A DNA stretch of 64,000 nt from Novosphingobium sp. (lineage in GTDB: Bacteria > Pseudomonadota > Alphaproteobacteria > Sphingomonadales > Sphingomonadaceae), in the NCBI GenBank assembly GCA_020848655.1, contig JADLHU010000013.1, positions 28,324 through 92,323 on the forward strand, given 5' to 3'. The stretch's first letter is position 1, and the number at the start of each line of letters is the position of its first letter. Shown here one piece after another: positions 1 through 8,148 of this stretch. Both the position numbers and the translations under genes were made by a program. The notes below the pieces were generated by a model. That model was given only the letters and a program-made list of their open reading frames with translations. It was not told where the DNA came from and made no database searches.

Positions 1-163
1 CGCCCGCCACCAGGATGTCGGCCGGTTTCGCGGCCGCCGCCGCAACGCCGATGATCAGGCTGGCGGTCGAGACGATGCCGTCATTCGCGCCAAGCACCCC
101 CGCGCGCAGCCAGCCGATGCGCGATACGAGGTGACGTTCCCGATGGGTGCCCAGTCTGCTCAT
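1..163 (-). CDS. VIT1/CCC1-family protein, N-terminal part (runs off the window)
   Basis: Only the first 54 codons lie inside the window; the gene continues past base 1. The visible protein begins MSRLGTHRERH and contains WLRAGVLGANDGIVSTASL followed by an alanine-rich hydrophobic stretch. That GANDGIVST segment is the hallmark of the first membrane helix of the VIT1/CCC1 family, which transports iron or manganese across membranes. The start is the ATG read from 163 downwards. It is transcribed in the same direction as the hydrolase gene after it on the minus strand, with 63 bases between them. Substrate cannot be judged from this fragment. Confidence 0.8.
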   Translation of the reverse strand, partial: MSRLGTHRERHLVSRIGWLRAGVLGANDGIVSTASLIIGVAAAAAKPADILVAG

Positions 164-226
164 CGCGATAATCGCCTTTCCCTGTCGCGCCTTTGCGCGA
201 AGGGAAGCGCCGATCAGCTTGCGGTG

Positions 227-1012
227 TCAATCGTAGTATTCGGGCGCGAGGCGCATCTGCTGGATTTCCACAGGGTCGTGGAACAGCAGCATAGACGCAC
301 CTAGATCGTGCTCAAGCCGCTTGAGACGGCGGATAGCGGCCAGCGCCGCGTGCTCATCGCGGCATTCGCCGGGCAGGAGTTCCTGGGTGAAATTCTCGCG
401 CAGGTCGCCCGCGTCGAACGGCAGCAGGATCGGGCCGGTGCCGGGCAAGTGGAGGAGGGCGGACTGGTGCCCGTCGGTGTGGCCGTGCGTGTCGAGCAGG
501 TGCAGCCCGGGCATGGCCGACCAGTCTCCATCGCGAAGGTCCCAGCGGATCGCCGGGTCATCATAGTCGCTGCGGATATAGGCGACGCCGGGATCGGCTT
601 CGAAGGCCTGCGCGTGTTCGCGGCGCTGCACCGAAATGCGGGCGTGGCGCAAGTGGCCGAGGTAACCGCAATGATCGAAGTGCAGGTGCGACAGGATGAC
701 GTGGCCGATATCGGCAAAGCGCACGCCGATCTGGTCGAGCTGGGTTTCCAGGCGATGCGGCGCGCGGATGACCGGCGGGGTCATGCCATGGCGGCCGAAC
801 GCCGCTTCGCGCCGGGCGGGGTCGGTGATGTTTTCGGGGTTCATCCCGGCATCGAGCAGCACCCAGCCCGATGCGGTGTCGAGCAGATAGGCGCAGACCG
901 GTTCGCTGAGGATGAAGCGCGCGCCCTGCCCGCGCGTGGAGATCGTCTTGGGCAGGATTTCGTAGCCGCACAACAGCACGAACAGGCGGCGAATGTCGGT
1001 GGCGGGGGTCAT
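227..1012 (-). CDS. MBL-fold metallo-hydrolase, N-acyl homoserine lactonase-like
   Basis: This 261-residue protein carries the metallo-beta-lactamase signature HLHFDH (H109, H111, D113, H114), a downstream THGHTDGH segment near residue 178 and an aspartate near 200, the usual dinuclear zinc ligands. Overall layout resembles AHL-lactonase-like hydrolases (AttM/AiiA type), which open lactone rings; related enzymes cleave other lactones, so quorum quenching is not established. I chose the ATG at 1012 because AAGGGAAG lies just upstream; an earlier in-frame start at 1075 would add 21 arginine-rich residues without support. A TTTTCC-N4-rGAAAA site at 1076-1091 lies 64 bases upstream and is shared with the operon starting at 1949, so control by the neighbouring XRE-cupin regulator is likely. 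Confidence 0.8.
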   Translation of the reverse strand: MTPATDIRRLFVLLCGYEILPKTISTRGQGARFILSEPVCAYLLDTASGWVLLDAGMNPENITDPARREAAFGRHGMTPPVIRAPHRLETQLDQIGVRFADIGHVILSHLHFDHCGYLGHLRHARISVQRREHAQAFEADPGVAYIRSDYDDPAIRWDLRDGDWSAMPGLHLLDTHGHTDGHQSALLHLPGTGPILLPFDAGDLRENFTQELLPGECRDEHAALAAIRRLKRLEHDLGASMLLFHDPVEIQQMRLAPEYYD

Positions 1013-1075
1013 CGGCTTCCCTTGTCGCGCCTTGCGGCGAAGGCGGCGTTCGCGAACGCGCCAAGGGTAGGGCAA

Positions 1076-1091
1076 TTTTCCGATAAGAAAA
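1076..1091. promoter_or_regulatory. Inverted-repeat operator upstream of the MBL hydrolase
   Basis: TTTTCCGATAAGAAAA: two TTTTCC/(A)GAAAA half sites around GATA. The same core, even more symmetrical, occurs at 1881-1900. The two copies flank the XRE-cupin regulator gene, so it is the likely binding protein (inference). Confidence 0.55.
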
Positions 1092-1194
1092 GCGCGAAAT
1101 CGCGCACGGGATCGCCAGCATCCAGGCCTTCACGGCCGGCCCGGAAGATGGCATTGCATCATTCTGGAATATTTTTCACAAGGTGACCATCGGC

Positions 1195-1848
1195 ATGGCG
1201 CAGCACAAGCGGACCAGGGAGGCGCAGCAGATCGGCGAGCGCCTGCGCAGCGCGCGGCACGATCGGTCGGAGACGCTGGCCGGGATCAGCGGCCGGGCCG
1301 GAATTTCCATCTCGGCGCTGTCCAAGATAGAAAACGGCCAGACATCAACATCCTATGATATCCTGAAGCGCCTGTGCGACGCGCTGGGCGTGGGGCTTGA
1401 GGATATCGTTTCGCCTGGCGAGAAAAGCCAGCTTTCCGGCCGCAAGACGACGACCCGCGCGGGCGAGGGCGATCATTTCCAAAGCGACCAGTACGATTAC
1501 CGCGTCCACGCCAGCGAGATTTCGCGCAAGGCGATGGTGCCGCTCGAAATGGTCGTCCGCGCGCGCACGGTGGAGGAGTTCGACCACTGGAGCGAGCACA
1601 AGGGCGAGGAATTCGTCTATGTGCTGTCGGGCGCGATCGAGATCCACACCGAGCACTATACCCCGTTTCGCCTGGCCGCCGGCGAAAGCGCCTATTTCGA
1701 CAGCGGCATGAAGCACGTTTACCTCTGCGTTGGCGAAGGCGACGCGCGCGTCCTGTCGGTTTCGCACGACCCCGCCAGCGCCCAGCGCGCGGACGTGGCG
1801 CAATACATGAGCCCGGGATCGCGCAAGCGCGAAATGGCCAGCGAATGA
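1195..1848 (+). CDS. XRE-family transcriptional regulator with C-terminal cupin domain
   Basis: About 217 residues. The N-terminal 12-66 region is an XRE/Cro-type helix-turn-helix (IGERLRSARHDRSETLAGIS, then SALSKIENGQ); residues 110-200 form a cupin fold (EEFVYVLSGAIEIHT, later PAGESAYFDSG-like loop). Such HTH-cupin proteins sense a small molecule in the barrel and usually repress nearby catabolic genes. The ATG at 1195 is favoured because AAGGTG lies nine bases upstream; a GTG at 1183 is an in-frame alternative. It sits between the divergent hydrolase gene and the enolase-hyuAB operon, both preceded by the same palindrome, which points to local control of both units. Confidence 0.85.
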   Translation: MAQHKRTREAQQIGERLRSARHDRSETLAGISGRAGISISALSKIENGQTSTSYDILKRLCDALGVGLEDIVSPGEKSQLSGRKTTTRAGEGDHFQSDQYDYRVHASEISRKAMVPLEMVVRARTVEEFDHWSEHKGEEFVYVLSGAIEIHTEHYTPFRLAAGESAYFDSGMKHVYLCVGEGDARVLSVSHDPASAQRADVAQYMSPGSRKREMASE

Positions 1849-1880
1849 CGGGCGGCATGAAGGATGAAATTCTGTAAAAA

Positions 1881-1900
1881 TATTTTCCGATAGGAAAATA
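1881..1900. promoter_or_regulatory. Perfect inverted-repeat operator before the enolase/hyuAB operon
   Basis: TATTTTCCGATAGGAAAATA has 8-base arms (TATTTTCC / GGAAAATA) around GATA. It ends 48 bases before the TTG start at 1949 and matches the site at 1076-1091. It lies in the only AT-rich patch of this intergenic stretch, so it probably overlaps the promoter. Likely bound by the XRE-cupin protein (inference). Confidence 0.65.
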
Positions 1901-1948
1901 TGTGGTAGCGACTCGCCGCAACGATCCATTTCCCGAAGGGACCGCACG

Positions 1949-3103
1949 TTGAAGATTCGCGCTGTCGAGGCCTATCCCTTTCGTCTGCCGCCCCGGCGCG
2001 CGTTCAAGTGGGCGGGGCTGAACGTCGATCTGGGCGGTTTCGTGCTGGTGCGCATCGAAACCGACGATGGCCTGGTCGGCTATGGCGAGGCCACGCCCCT
2101 GCCCGATTGGGGCGGCGACTGGGGGCGGCATTCGGGCGAAACGCTGGCCACGGTGGCGCATCTGGTCAACGCGGTGTTCGCCCCGGCGCTGATCGGCCGC
2201 GATCCCACCGCCGTCACCGCCGCCCGCCGGCTGCTCGACCGGCTGGTCATCGGCAATGTCTATGCCAAATGCGCGGTCGACATCGCGCTGCACGATCTGT
2301 GGGGCAAGGCGACCGGGCTGCCGATCTACAAGCTGCTGGGCGGCGCGGTGCGCGACACGGTGCCCGTTGCCCACATGATCGGCCTGATGGACGAAGGCGA
2401 TGCGCTGCGCGAAGGTGTGGCCGCCGCGGCGGACGGGGTCCGCTCGCTCCAGATCAAGGGCGGCGTCGATCTGGATCGCGACGTGCGGCTGACGGCGGCG
2501 CTGCGCCACGAACTGGGCGCCGGCATCACGCTGCGGCTCGATGCCAACCAGGGCTATGGCCACGCCAAGACCGCCGTTGCCGCCGTTCGCCGGCTGGCCG
2601 ATGCCGGGGTCGATCTGGTCGAGCAGCCGACGACCGGGCTGCGCTACATGGCGGAAGTGACCGCCGCTTCGCCCGTGCCGATCATCGCCGACGAGACGTG
2701 CTGGGACATCAACGATGCGATCGATGTCAGCGCGGCGCGCGGGGCGGATTGCCTGTCGATCTATCTGGCCAAGGCCGGCGGCTTCGTGGGCGCGGGCAAC
2801 GTGGCGCGGCTGGCGGCGGCGCAGTTGATGCGCTGCGATGTCAACGGATCGATCGAATCGGCCATCGGCACGGCGGCCAACGTCCACTTCGCGCTGGCGC
2901 ATCCGGCGGTGGACCTGGGCGCGGTGATCGCCATCAGCGCGCCGGCGGGACGCCATCCCTGCCAGGTGGCCGGCCGCTATTACGAGGACGACGTGCTGGC
3001 CGAACCGATGGCGGTGAAGGACGGCGCGATCCTGCCGCTGGATGCGCCGGGGCTTGGCATCGTGATCGACGAGGCCAAACTCGCCCGCTTCCGGTGCGCC
3101 TGA
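1949..3103 (+). CDS. Mandelate racemase/muconate lactonizing enzyme family protein
   Basis: 384 residues, the normal length of the enolase superfamily. An N-terminal capping domain is followed by a barrel holding the metal ligands D198 (RLDANQGY), E225 (VEQP) and D248/E249 (IIADET), and lysines K170 (LQIKGG) and K275 (LAKAGG), which fit the MLE subgroup. The first lysine of the usual KxK pair is Gln168. Family members abstract a proton alpha to a carboxylate in racemisation, cycloisomerisation or dehydration; the substrate here is unknown. Translation starts at TTG with GAAGGG eight bases upstream. The stop overlaps the start of hyuA by one base (TGATG), so it is the first gene of a tightly coupled operon. 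Confidence 0.85.
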   Translation: MKIRAVEAYPFRLPPRRAFKWAGLNVDLGGFVLVRIETDDGLVGYGEATPLPDWGGDWGRHSGETLATVAHLVNAVFAPALIGRDPTAVTAARRLLDRLVIGNVYAKCAVDIALHDLWGKATGLPIYKLLGGAVRDTVPVAHMIGLMDEGDALREGVAAAADGVRSLQIKGGVDLDRDVRLTAALRHELGAGITLRLDANQGYGHAKTAVAAVRRLADAGVDLVEQPTTGLRYMAEVTAASPVPIIADETCWDINDAIDVSAARGADCLSIYLAKAGGFVGAGNVARLAAAQLMRCDVNGSIESAIGTAANVHFALAHPAVDLGAVIAISAPAGRHPCQVAGRYYEDDVLAEPMAVKDGAILPLDAPGLGIVIDEAKLARFRCA

Positions 3104-5217
3104 TGGGCACCGGATATCGCATCTCTGCCGATATCGGAGGCACCTTTACCGACATCGCCTGTCTTTCCCCGGACGGCGTGCTGACCACCGCCAAGACGCC
3201 GACGACGCCGGGCGACTACGCCAGCGCGATCCTTGCGGGCATCGCCGACGTGATGCGGCGGCTCGATCTGGCGCCAGGCCATTTCGACGAGATCCTGCAC
3301 GCCTCCACGATCGCCACCAACGCCATTCTTGAGGGCAAGGGCGCGCGCACCGCGCTGGTCACCACCGAAGGCTTTCGCGACGTTCTGGAAATGCGCCGGG
3401 TGCGCGTTCCCCGGCTTTATGCCCCGCTTTACCAGAAGCCCGCGCCGCTCGTGCCGCGCCGGTTGCGGCTGGAAGTGGCCGAGCGGCTCGATGCGAAAGG
3501 CGGCGTGGTGCGCGCGCTGGACAAGGCGGCGGTGCGGCGCTGCGGCGAAGCCCTGGCCGAGGCCGGGGTCAAGGCCGTGGCGATCTGCTTCCTGCACAGC
3601 TACGCCAATCCGGCGCACGAAGCCGCCGCCGAAGCGATCCTGCGCGACATGCTGCCGGCGGGCACCTTCATCTGTTCCAGCCATGACGTGCTGCCCGAAA
3701 TCCGCGAGTACGAGCGGACCAGCACCACCGTGGTCAATGCCTATATCGGCCCGGTCATCAGCGCTTACCTGGGCGAGCTGCAAGCGCGCCTGCTAGCGGC
3801 GGGGCTGAACGGCCGGCTGCTGATGATGCAATCGGGCGGCGGGTTGCTCGATGTCGATCGGGTGATCGCGCGCCCGGCCACGGTGGTGGAAAGCGGGCCG
3901 GCGGCGGGCGTGGTCGGCGCGGCGCGGCTGGGCGCCAGCGCGGGGCTGGGCAACATCATCACCTTCGACATGGGCGGCACCACGGCCAAGGCCTCGCTGA
4001 TCGAGAACGGCCGCCTTGTCACCACCGACGAATACGAAGTGGGCGGCGGCATTTCGATGTCGAGCGCGCTGGCCAAGGGTGGCGGCTATGCGCTGAAGCT
4101 GCCCGTCATCGATGTGTCCGAAGTGGGCGCGGGCGGCGGCAGTATCGTGCGCATCGATGCGGGCAACGCGCTCAAGGTCGGGCCGGACAGCGCGGGCGCG
4201 GTGCCGGGGCCGGCCTGCTATGGCGCGGGCGGCGTCCATGCCACGGTGACCGATGCCAACGTGGTGCTGGGCTATCTCAATCCGCTGGCGCTGGCCGGCG
4301 GATCGGTGCCCATCGATGCCGCTCTCTCGCGCGAGGCGATCGAGCGCGTCGTCTGCCGGGTGCTCGATCGGTCGCTGCTGGACGCGGCCTGGGGCATCCA
4401 TCGGCTGGCCAATTCGGCGATGATGCGCGCGGTCAAGGCGGTGTCCACTTATCGCGGCCGCGATCCGCGCGATTTCGCGCTGTTCGCCTTTGGCGGCAAC
4501 GGCGGCATTCACGCGGTGGCGCTGGCCGGCGAACTGGGCATGGCGCGCGTGATCGTGCCGCCCGGCGCGGGCGTGTTCAGCGCGGTGGGGCTGCTGTTCA
4601 CCGATCACGAGGTCAGCCGCTCGCTGGCGTTCGGCCGGCCGCTGGCGGGCGATGACGATGCGCTGGGCGCCATGCAGGCGGCGTTCGCGCGGCTGGAGCA
4701 GACGGTGCGCCAGGAACTTGCCGATCCGGCCGCGACGCTGCGCTGGCGGGCCGAACTGCGCTATCGCGGGCAAGGCTTCGAACTGGGCGTCGACGTGCCG
4801 GCGGGGCCGCTTTCGCAGGCCACGCTGGCCGCGCTGCGCATCGCGTTCGAACGCGAACACCAGCGCAGCTATGGCCACGATCTGGGCGATCACGCCATCG
4901 ATATCGTGACGCTGCGCGTGATCGGCACCCTTGCGCCCAAAGGGCCGGGCCGGATCGCCGACAGCGCGCCGAGCGCCGATGCCATTGTCCCAGAAACCCT
5001 TTCCGCCGAGGCGCGCCGGCCGGCCTATTTCGGGCCCGACCACGGGCTTGTCGACACGCCGGTGATCGGCCGCGCCGGCCTGGGCGACGCGCCGCGACGC
5101 GGGCCGCTGATCGTCGAGGAATATGAAGGCACCACGCTGGTCCCGCCGCATGCCACGGCACGGCGCGACCGGGGCGGCAATATCGTCATCGATCTGGATG
5201 CAGGGGTGGAGCCGTGA
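3103..5217 (+). CDS. hyuA: Hydantoinase/oxoprolinase family protein, A subunit (HyuA-like), copy 1
   Basis: 704 residues. The N-terminus ISADIGGTFTD (about residues 6-16) and TFDMGGTTAK (about 287-296) are the phosphate-binding loops of the actin-like ATPase fold that defines HyuA. This family, with HyuB, performs ATP-dependent opening or carboxylation: 5-oxoprolinase, N-methylhydantoinase, caprolactamase and acetophenone carboxylase are characterised members. The sequence alone does not separate these. The ATG at 3103 overlaps the preceding stop; an in-frame opening that extends far upstream is an overlap with the enolase gene and is not coding. The gene end overlaps hyuB by four bases (GTGA), consistent with a stoichiometric A-B complex. 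Confidence 0.9.
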   Translation: MGTGYRISADIGGTFTDIACLSPDGVLTTAKTPTTPGDYASAILAGIADVMRRLDLAPGHFDEILHASTIATNAILEGKGARTALVTTEGFRDVLEMRRVRVPRLYAPLYQKPAPLVPRRLRLEVAERLDAKGGVVRALDKAAVRRCGEALAEAGVKAVAICFLHSYANPAHEAAAEAILRDMLPAGTFICSSHDVLPEIREYERTSTTVVNAYIGPVISAYLGELQARLLAAGLNGRLLMMQSGGGLLDVDRVIARPATVVESGPAAGVVGAARLGASAGLGNIITFDMGGTTAKASLIENGRLVTTDEYEVGGGISMSSALAKGGGYALKLPVIDVSEVGAGGGSIVRIDAGNALKVGPDSAGAVPGPACYGAGGVHATVTDANVVLGYLNPLALAGGSVPIDAALSREAIERVVCRVLDRSLLDAAWGIHRLANSAMMRAVKAVSTYRGRDPRDFALFAFGGNGGIHAVALAGELGMARVIVPPGAGVFSAVGLLFTDHEVSRSLAFGRPLAGDDDALGAMQAAFARLEQTVRQELADPAATLRWRAELRYRGQGFELGVDVPAGPLSQATLAALRIAFEREHQRSYGHDLGDHAIDIVTLRVIGTLAPKGPGRIADSAPSADAIVPETLSAEARRPAYFGPDHGLVDTPVIGRAGLGDAPRRGPLIVEEYEGTTLVPPHATARRDRGGNIVIDLDAGVEP

Positions 5218-6962
5218 AGGACAACGTCGATCCGATCCTGCTGGAAGTGTTCAAGAACGGGTTCGAGGCCATCGCCGACGAAATGGCGCTGATCCTGATG
5301 CGCACCGCGCATTCGCCGATCGTGCGCGATGCGATGGATTTCTCGACCGCGCTGTGCGACGCCGAAGGGCGCAACCTGGCGCAAGGGCTGACCACGCCGA
5401 TGCATCTGGGCAGCTTCCACGATGCGATGCGCCACCTGATCGGCGAATATCAGGGCGATATCGCCGATGGCGATGTCTTCATCGGCAACGATCCCTACCT
5501 CGCGTCGGGGCAGCACTTGCCCGACATCTATGTGATCCGGCCGATCTTCCACGAAGGCGCGGTGCAGGGCTGGGCGGCCACGATCGCGCATCATGTCGAT
5601 GTCGGCGGGCTGGTTCCGGGCAGCAATTCGCTGAGCGCGGTGGAAATCCATCAGGAAGGGCTGCGCCTGCCGTTCCTGAAGCTGCGCCGGGCCGGGGTGG
5701 TCGATCCCGTGTTGCCGAAAGTGATCGCCGCCAATGTGCGCATGCCCGATCAGGTGCTGGGCGATATCGAGGCGCAGCTTGCCGCGACGCAGGCCGGCGC
5801 GCGCGGGCTGGCGGCGATGATCGCGCGCTATGGGGCGCGGACCGTGCGCGGCTATGGCGAAGTGCTGCATGACTATGCCGAACGCATGGCGCGCGCCGCG
5901 ATCCGGGCGATACCCGATGGCGTCTATGCGTTCGACGATCACATCGACGGGCTGGGCGATGCGCCCGAGCCGGTGCATTTCCGTCTGCGGCTGACCGTTT
6001 CGGGCGATGAAGTGACGGCGGACTGGACGGGCACTTCGCCGCAAGTGCGCGGCGGGATCAATGCGCCGCTCTCGTTCTGCAAGTCCAACGTCTATGCCGC
6101 GCTGCGCTCGGTCATGGGCGACGACGTGCCGAACTGCCACGGCTATACCCGGCCGATCCATGTCGTCGCGCCCGAAGCCTCGGTGCTCAACTGCACTTAT
6201 CCCGCGCCCTGTGGCGCGCGGGGCATCACCGGCTATCGCATCGTCGATTGCGTGTTCGGCGCGCTGGCGCAGGCCGTGCCCGACAAAGTGGCGGCCGATG
6301 GCGCCGGCGGATCGACGCTGCCCAGCTTCAGCGGGCGCGTGGACGGGCGGACCTTCGTCTTTTCCGAATGCGTGATGGGCGTGTGGGGCGCGACGAGCGG
6401 CCATGACGGCCAGGAAGGCGTGCCGCACATGGCCTCCAACCAGGCCAACGTGCCGATCGAGACGATCGAGGCCGATTACCCGATCAGGATCGAACGCTAT
6501 GGCCTGGTCCCCGATACCGGCGGGGCGGGGCGCAACCGGGGCGGCCTGGGCATCGTTCGCGAGTATCGCATGCTGGCCGACGACCTCTATTTCGGGGTGC
6601 GCTCGGACAAGGTGGTCCATCCTCCGCACGGGCTGTTCGGCGGGCAGGACGGCGCACCCGCGATCAACCTGCTGCGCGATGCGCGCGGCGAGCGCAGGTT
6701 GCCGGCCATGCCCACCGCCGCGCTGACGCTGCAGTCGGGCGATGTCTATCGCCACGTCATGGCCGGCGGCGGCGGCTTCGGCGATCCGTTCACGCGCGAG
6801 CCGGAGCGCGTGCTGGAAGACCTGATCGATGGACGCATCACGCGCGATCACGCCCGCCAGGCCTATGGCGTGGTCGTGACCGAGGCCGGCGTCCTTGACC
6901 TTGCCGCCACCGCCGCGCTGCGCGCCGAACGGGAGAACGCCCAAGATGCCCATCGCCACTGA
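5214..6962 (+). CDS. hyuB: Hydantoinase B/oxoprolinase family protein (HyuB-like), copy 1
   Basis: 582 residues, collinear with HyuB proteins: N-terminal DPILLEVFKNGFEAIADEM, then RTAHSPIVRDAMDFSTAL, a GNDPYLASGQHLPD metal-region segment near residue 100, and a glycine-rich C-terminal GGGGFGDPFTREPE. HyuB is the partner of HyuA; the ATP-activated substrate is thought to be opened in this subunit. It starts with GTG overlapping the hyuA stop. Its 3' end overlaps the P450 gene by 17 bases. A second, more divergent HyuB lies at 16609-18267, so the island carries two complete A-B pairs with probably different substrates. Confidence 0.9.
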   Translation: MKDNVDPILLEVFKNGFEAIADEMALILMRTAHSPIVRDAMDFSTALCDAEGRNLAQGLTTPMHLGSFHDAMRHLIGEYQGDIADGDVFIGNDPYLASGQHLPDIYVIRPIFHEGAVQGWAATIAHHVDVGGLVPGSNSLSAVEIHQEGLRLPFLKLRRAGVVDPVLPKVIAANVRMPDQVLGDIEAQLAATQAGARGLAAMIARYGARTVRGYGEVLHDYAERMARAAIRAIPDGVYAFDDHIDGLGDAPEPVHFRLRLTVSGDEVTADWTGTSPQVRGGINAPLSFCKSNVYAALRSVMGDDVPNCHGYTRPIHVVAPEASVLNCTYPAPCGARGITGYRIVDCVFGALAQAVPDKVAADGAGGSTLPSFSGRVDGRTFVFSECVMGVWGATSGHDGQEGVPHMASNQANVPIETIEADYPIRIERYGLVPDTGGAGRNRGGLGIVREYRMLADDLYFGVRSDKVVHPPHGLFGGQDGAPAINLLRDARGERRLPAMPTAALTLQSGDVYRHVMAGGGGFGDPFTREPERVLEDLIDGRITRDHARQAYGVVVTEAGVLDLAATAALRAERENAQDAHRH

Positions 6963-8148
6963 TCGCCGCGTCGTTTCGTCCTTCGATCCGTTTTCGGAGG
7001 AATTCCGGGCGGACCCGTTCAGCCACTATGCGCGATTGCGTGCGCTGGGGCCGGTCGTCTGGCTGGAAAAGCACGATATCTGGGTGGTCCATCACCACGA
7101 ACAGGTGAAGCAGGTGCTGACCGACTGGCAGCGCTTCAGCAACGCCGGGGGCGGGGGCATCACCAATTACTTCAAGGAAAAGAACTGGCGCCAGCCCAGC
7201 ATCATCCTCGAAGTCGATCCGCCCGAGCATGACCGCGCGCGCCGCGCGATGATGCGCGTGCTTTCGGCCACCGCGCTCAAGGCCATGCGCGCCGGGTTCG
7301 AACGGGTGGCCGGCGAACTGGTGGAAAGCGCGCTGGAGCGCGGCGAGATCGAGGCGGTGGAAGACCTCGTCCGGCCGTTCCCGATGACGGTCTTTCCCGA
7401 TGCCGTGGGCATGCCCAAGCTCGATCGCGAGATCATGCTGATCTACGGCGGCATGGTGTTCGGCGCGTTCGGGCCGCGCACGCCGTGGTACGAACAGCTC
7501 CTGTCGCGCGCCGACGAAGTCAGCGCCTGGATCGACGCGCGGTGCGAACGCGGCGCGCTGACGCCCGATGGGCTGGGGGCGGGGCTTTACGCCGCCGCCG
7601 ATGCGGGCGAGCTGACCCACGCCGAAGCGAAGCTGCTGGTGCGCTCGTTCCTTTCGGCGGGCGTCGATACGACCATCGATTCGATCGGCCTGTGCCTGCG
7701 CGCGCTGGCCGAGCATCCCGACCAGTGGGCGCTGCTGCGCGATGATCCCGCGCTGGCGCGCAACGCCTTCGAGGAAGCGACGCGCTATGACAGTTCCTCG
7801 CAAAGCCTGTTCCGCACCACGACGCAGGCCTTCGAATTCGCCGGCCAGCAACTGGGCAAGCATGAAAAGGTGCTGGTGCTGATCGGATCGGCGGGGCGCG
7901 ATCCGGCGGTGTGGGAGGAGCCGGACCGGTTCGACATCCGCCGCCGGGTTTCGCACCAGGTGGGCTATGGCACCGGCATCCACGGCTGCGTGGCGCAGAT
8001 GATGGCGCGGCTGGAAGGCGAAGTGTTCTTTCGCGCGCTGGCCGCCAGGGCCGACCGGCTGGACCTGACCGGGCCATCGGTGCTGCGGCTGGTTCCGGGC
8101 CTGCGCGGGCTGGCGCAACTGCCGATGAAGCTGACCAGAAAGGCCTGA
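6946..8148 (+). CDS. Cytochrome P450, CYP199-like
   Basis: 400 residues, soluble bacterial class I size. Landmarks: SIILEVDPPEHDRAR in the C-helix region, I-helix AGVDTT (238-243), ExxR as E277-A-T-R280, and the heme loop YGTGIHGCVA with Cys348 as axial ligand. The loop departs from the usual FGxGxHxCxG: Tyr replaces Phe, and Ala replaces the last Gly. The whole protein resembles the CYP199A group, which hydroxylates or O-demethylates para-substituted benzoates; that substrate range is suggestive only. ATG at 6946 has GGGAGA nine bases before it. No ferredoxin or ferredoxin reductase gene is in the window, so electrons must come from elsewhere. The stop overlaps the next start (TGATG). Confidence 0.88.
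   Translation: MPIATDRRVVSSFDPFSEEFRADPFSHYARLRALGPVVWLEKHDIWVVHHHEQVKQVLTDWQRFSNAGGGGITNYFKEKNWRQPSIILEVDPPEHDRARRAMMRVLSATALKAMRAGFERVAGELVESALERGEIEAVEDLVRPFPMTVFPDAVGMPKLDREIMLIYGGMVFGAFGPRTPWYEQLLSRADEVSAWIDARCERGALTPDGLGAGLYAAADAGELTHAEAKLLVRSFLSAGVDTTIDSIGLCLRALAEHPDQWALLRDDPALARNAFEEATRYDSSSQSLFRTTTQAFEFAGQQLGKHEKVLVLIGSAGRDPAVWEEPDRFDIRRRVSHQVGYGTGIHGCVAQMMARLEGEVFFRALAARADRLDLTGPSVLRLVPGLRGLAQLPMKLTRKA

Noticed and set aside
227..1012. Confident assignment as a quorum-quenching AHL lactonase
   Set aside because: The HxHxDH motif and length fit the superfamily, but related enzymes hydrolyse other lactones and the gene seems tied to a catabolic regulator.
2008..3102. Long in-frame extension upstream of hyuA
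   Set aside because: It lies entirely within the enolase-family gene in another frame, is arginine/glycine-rich, and HyuA proteins begin at the GGTFTD domain coded from 3103.
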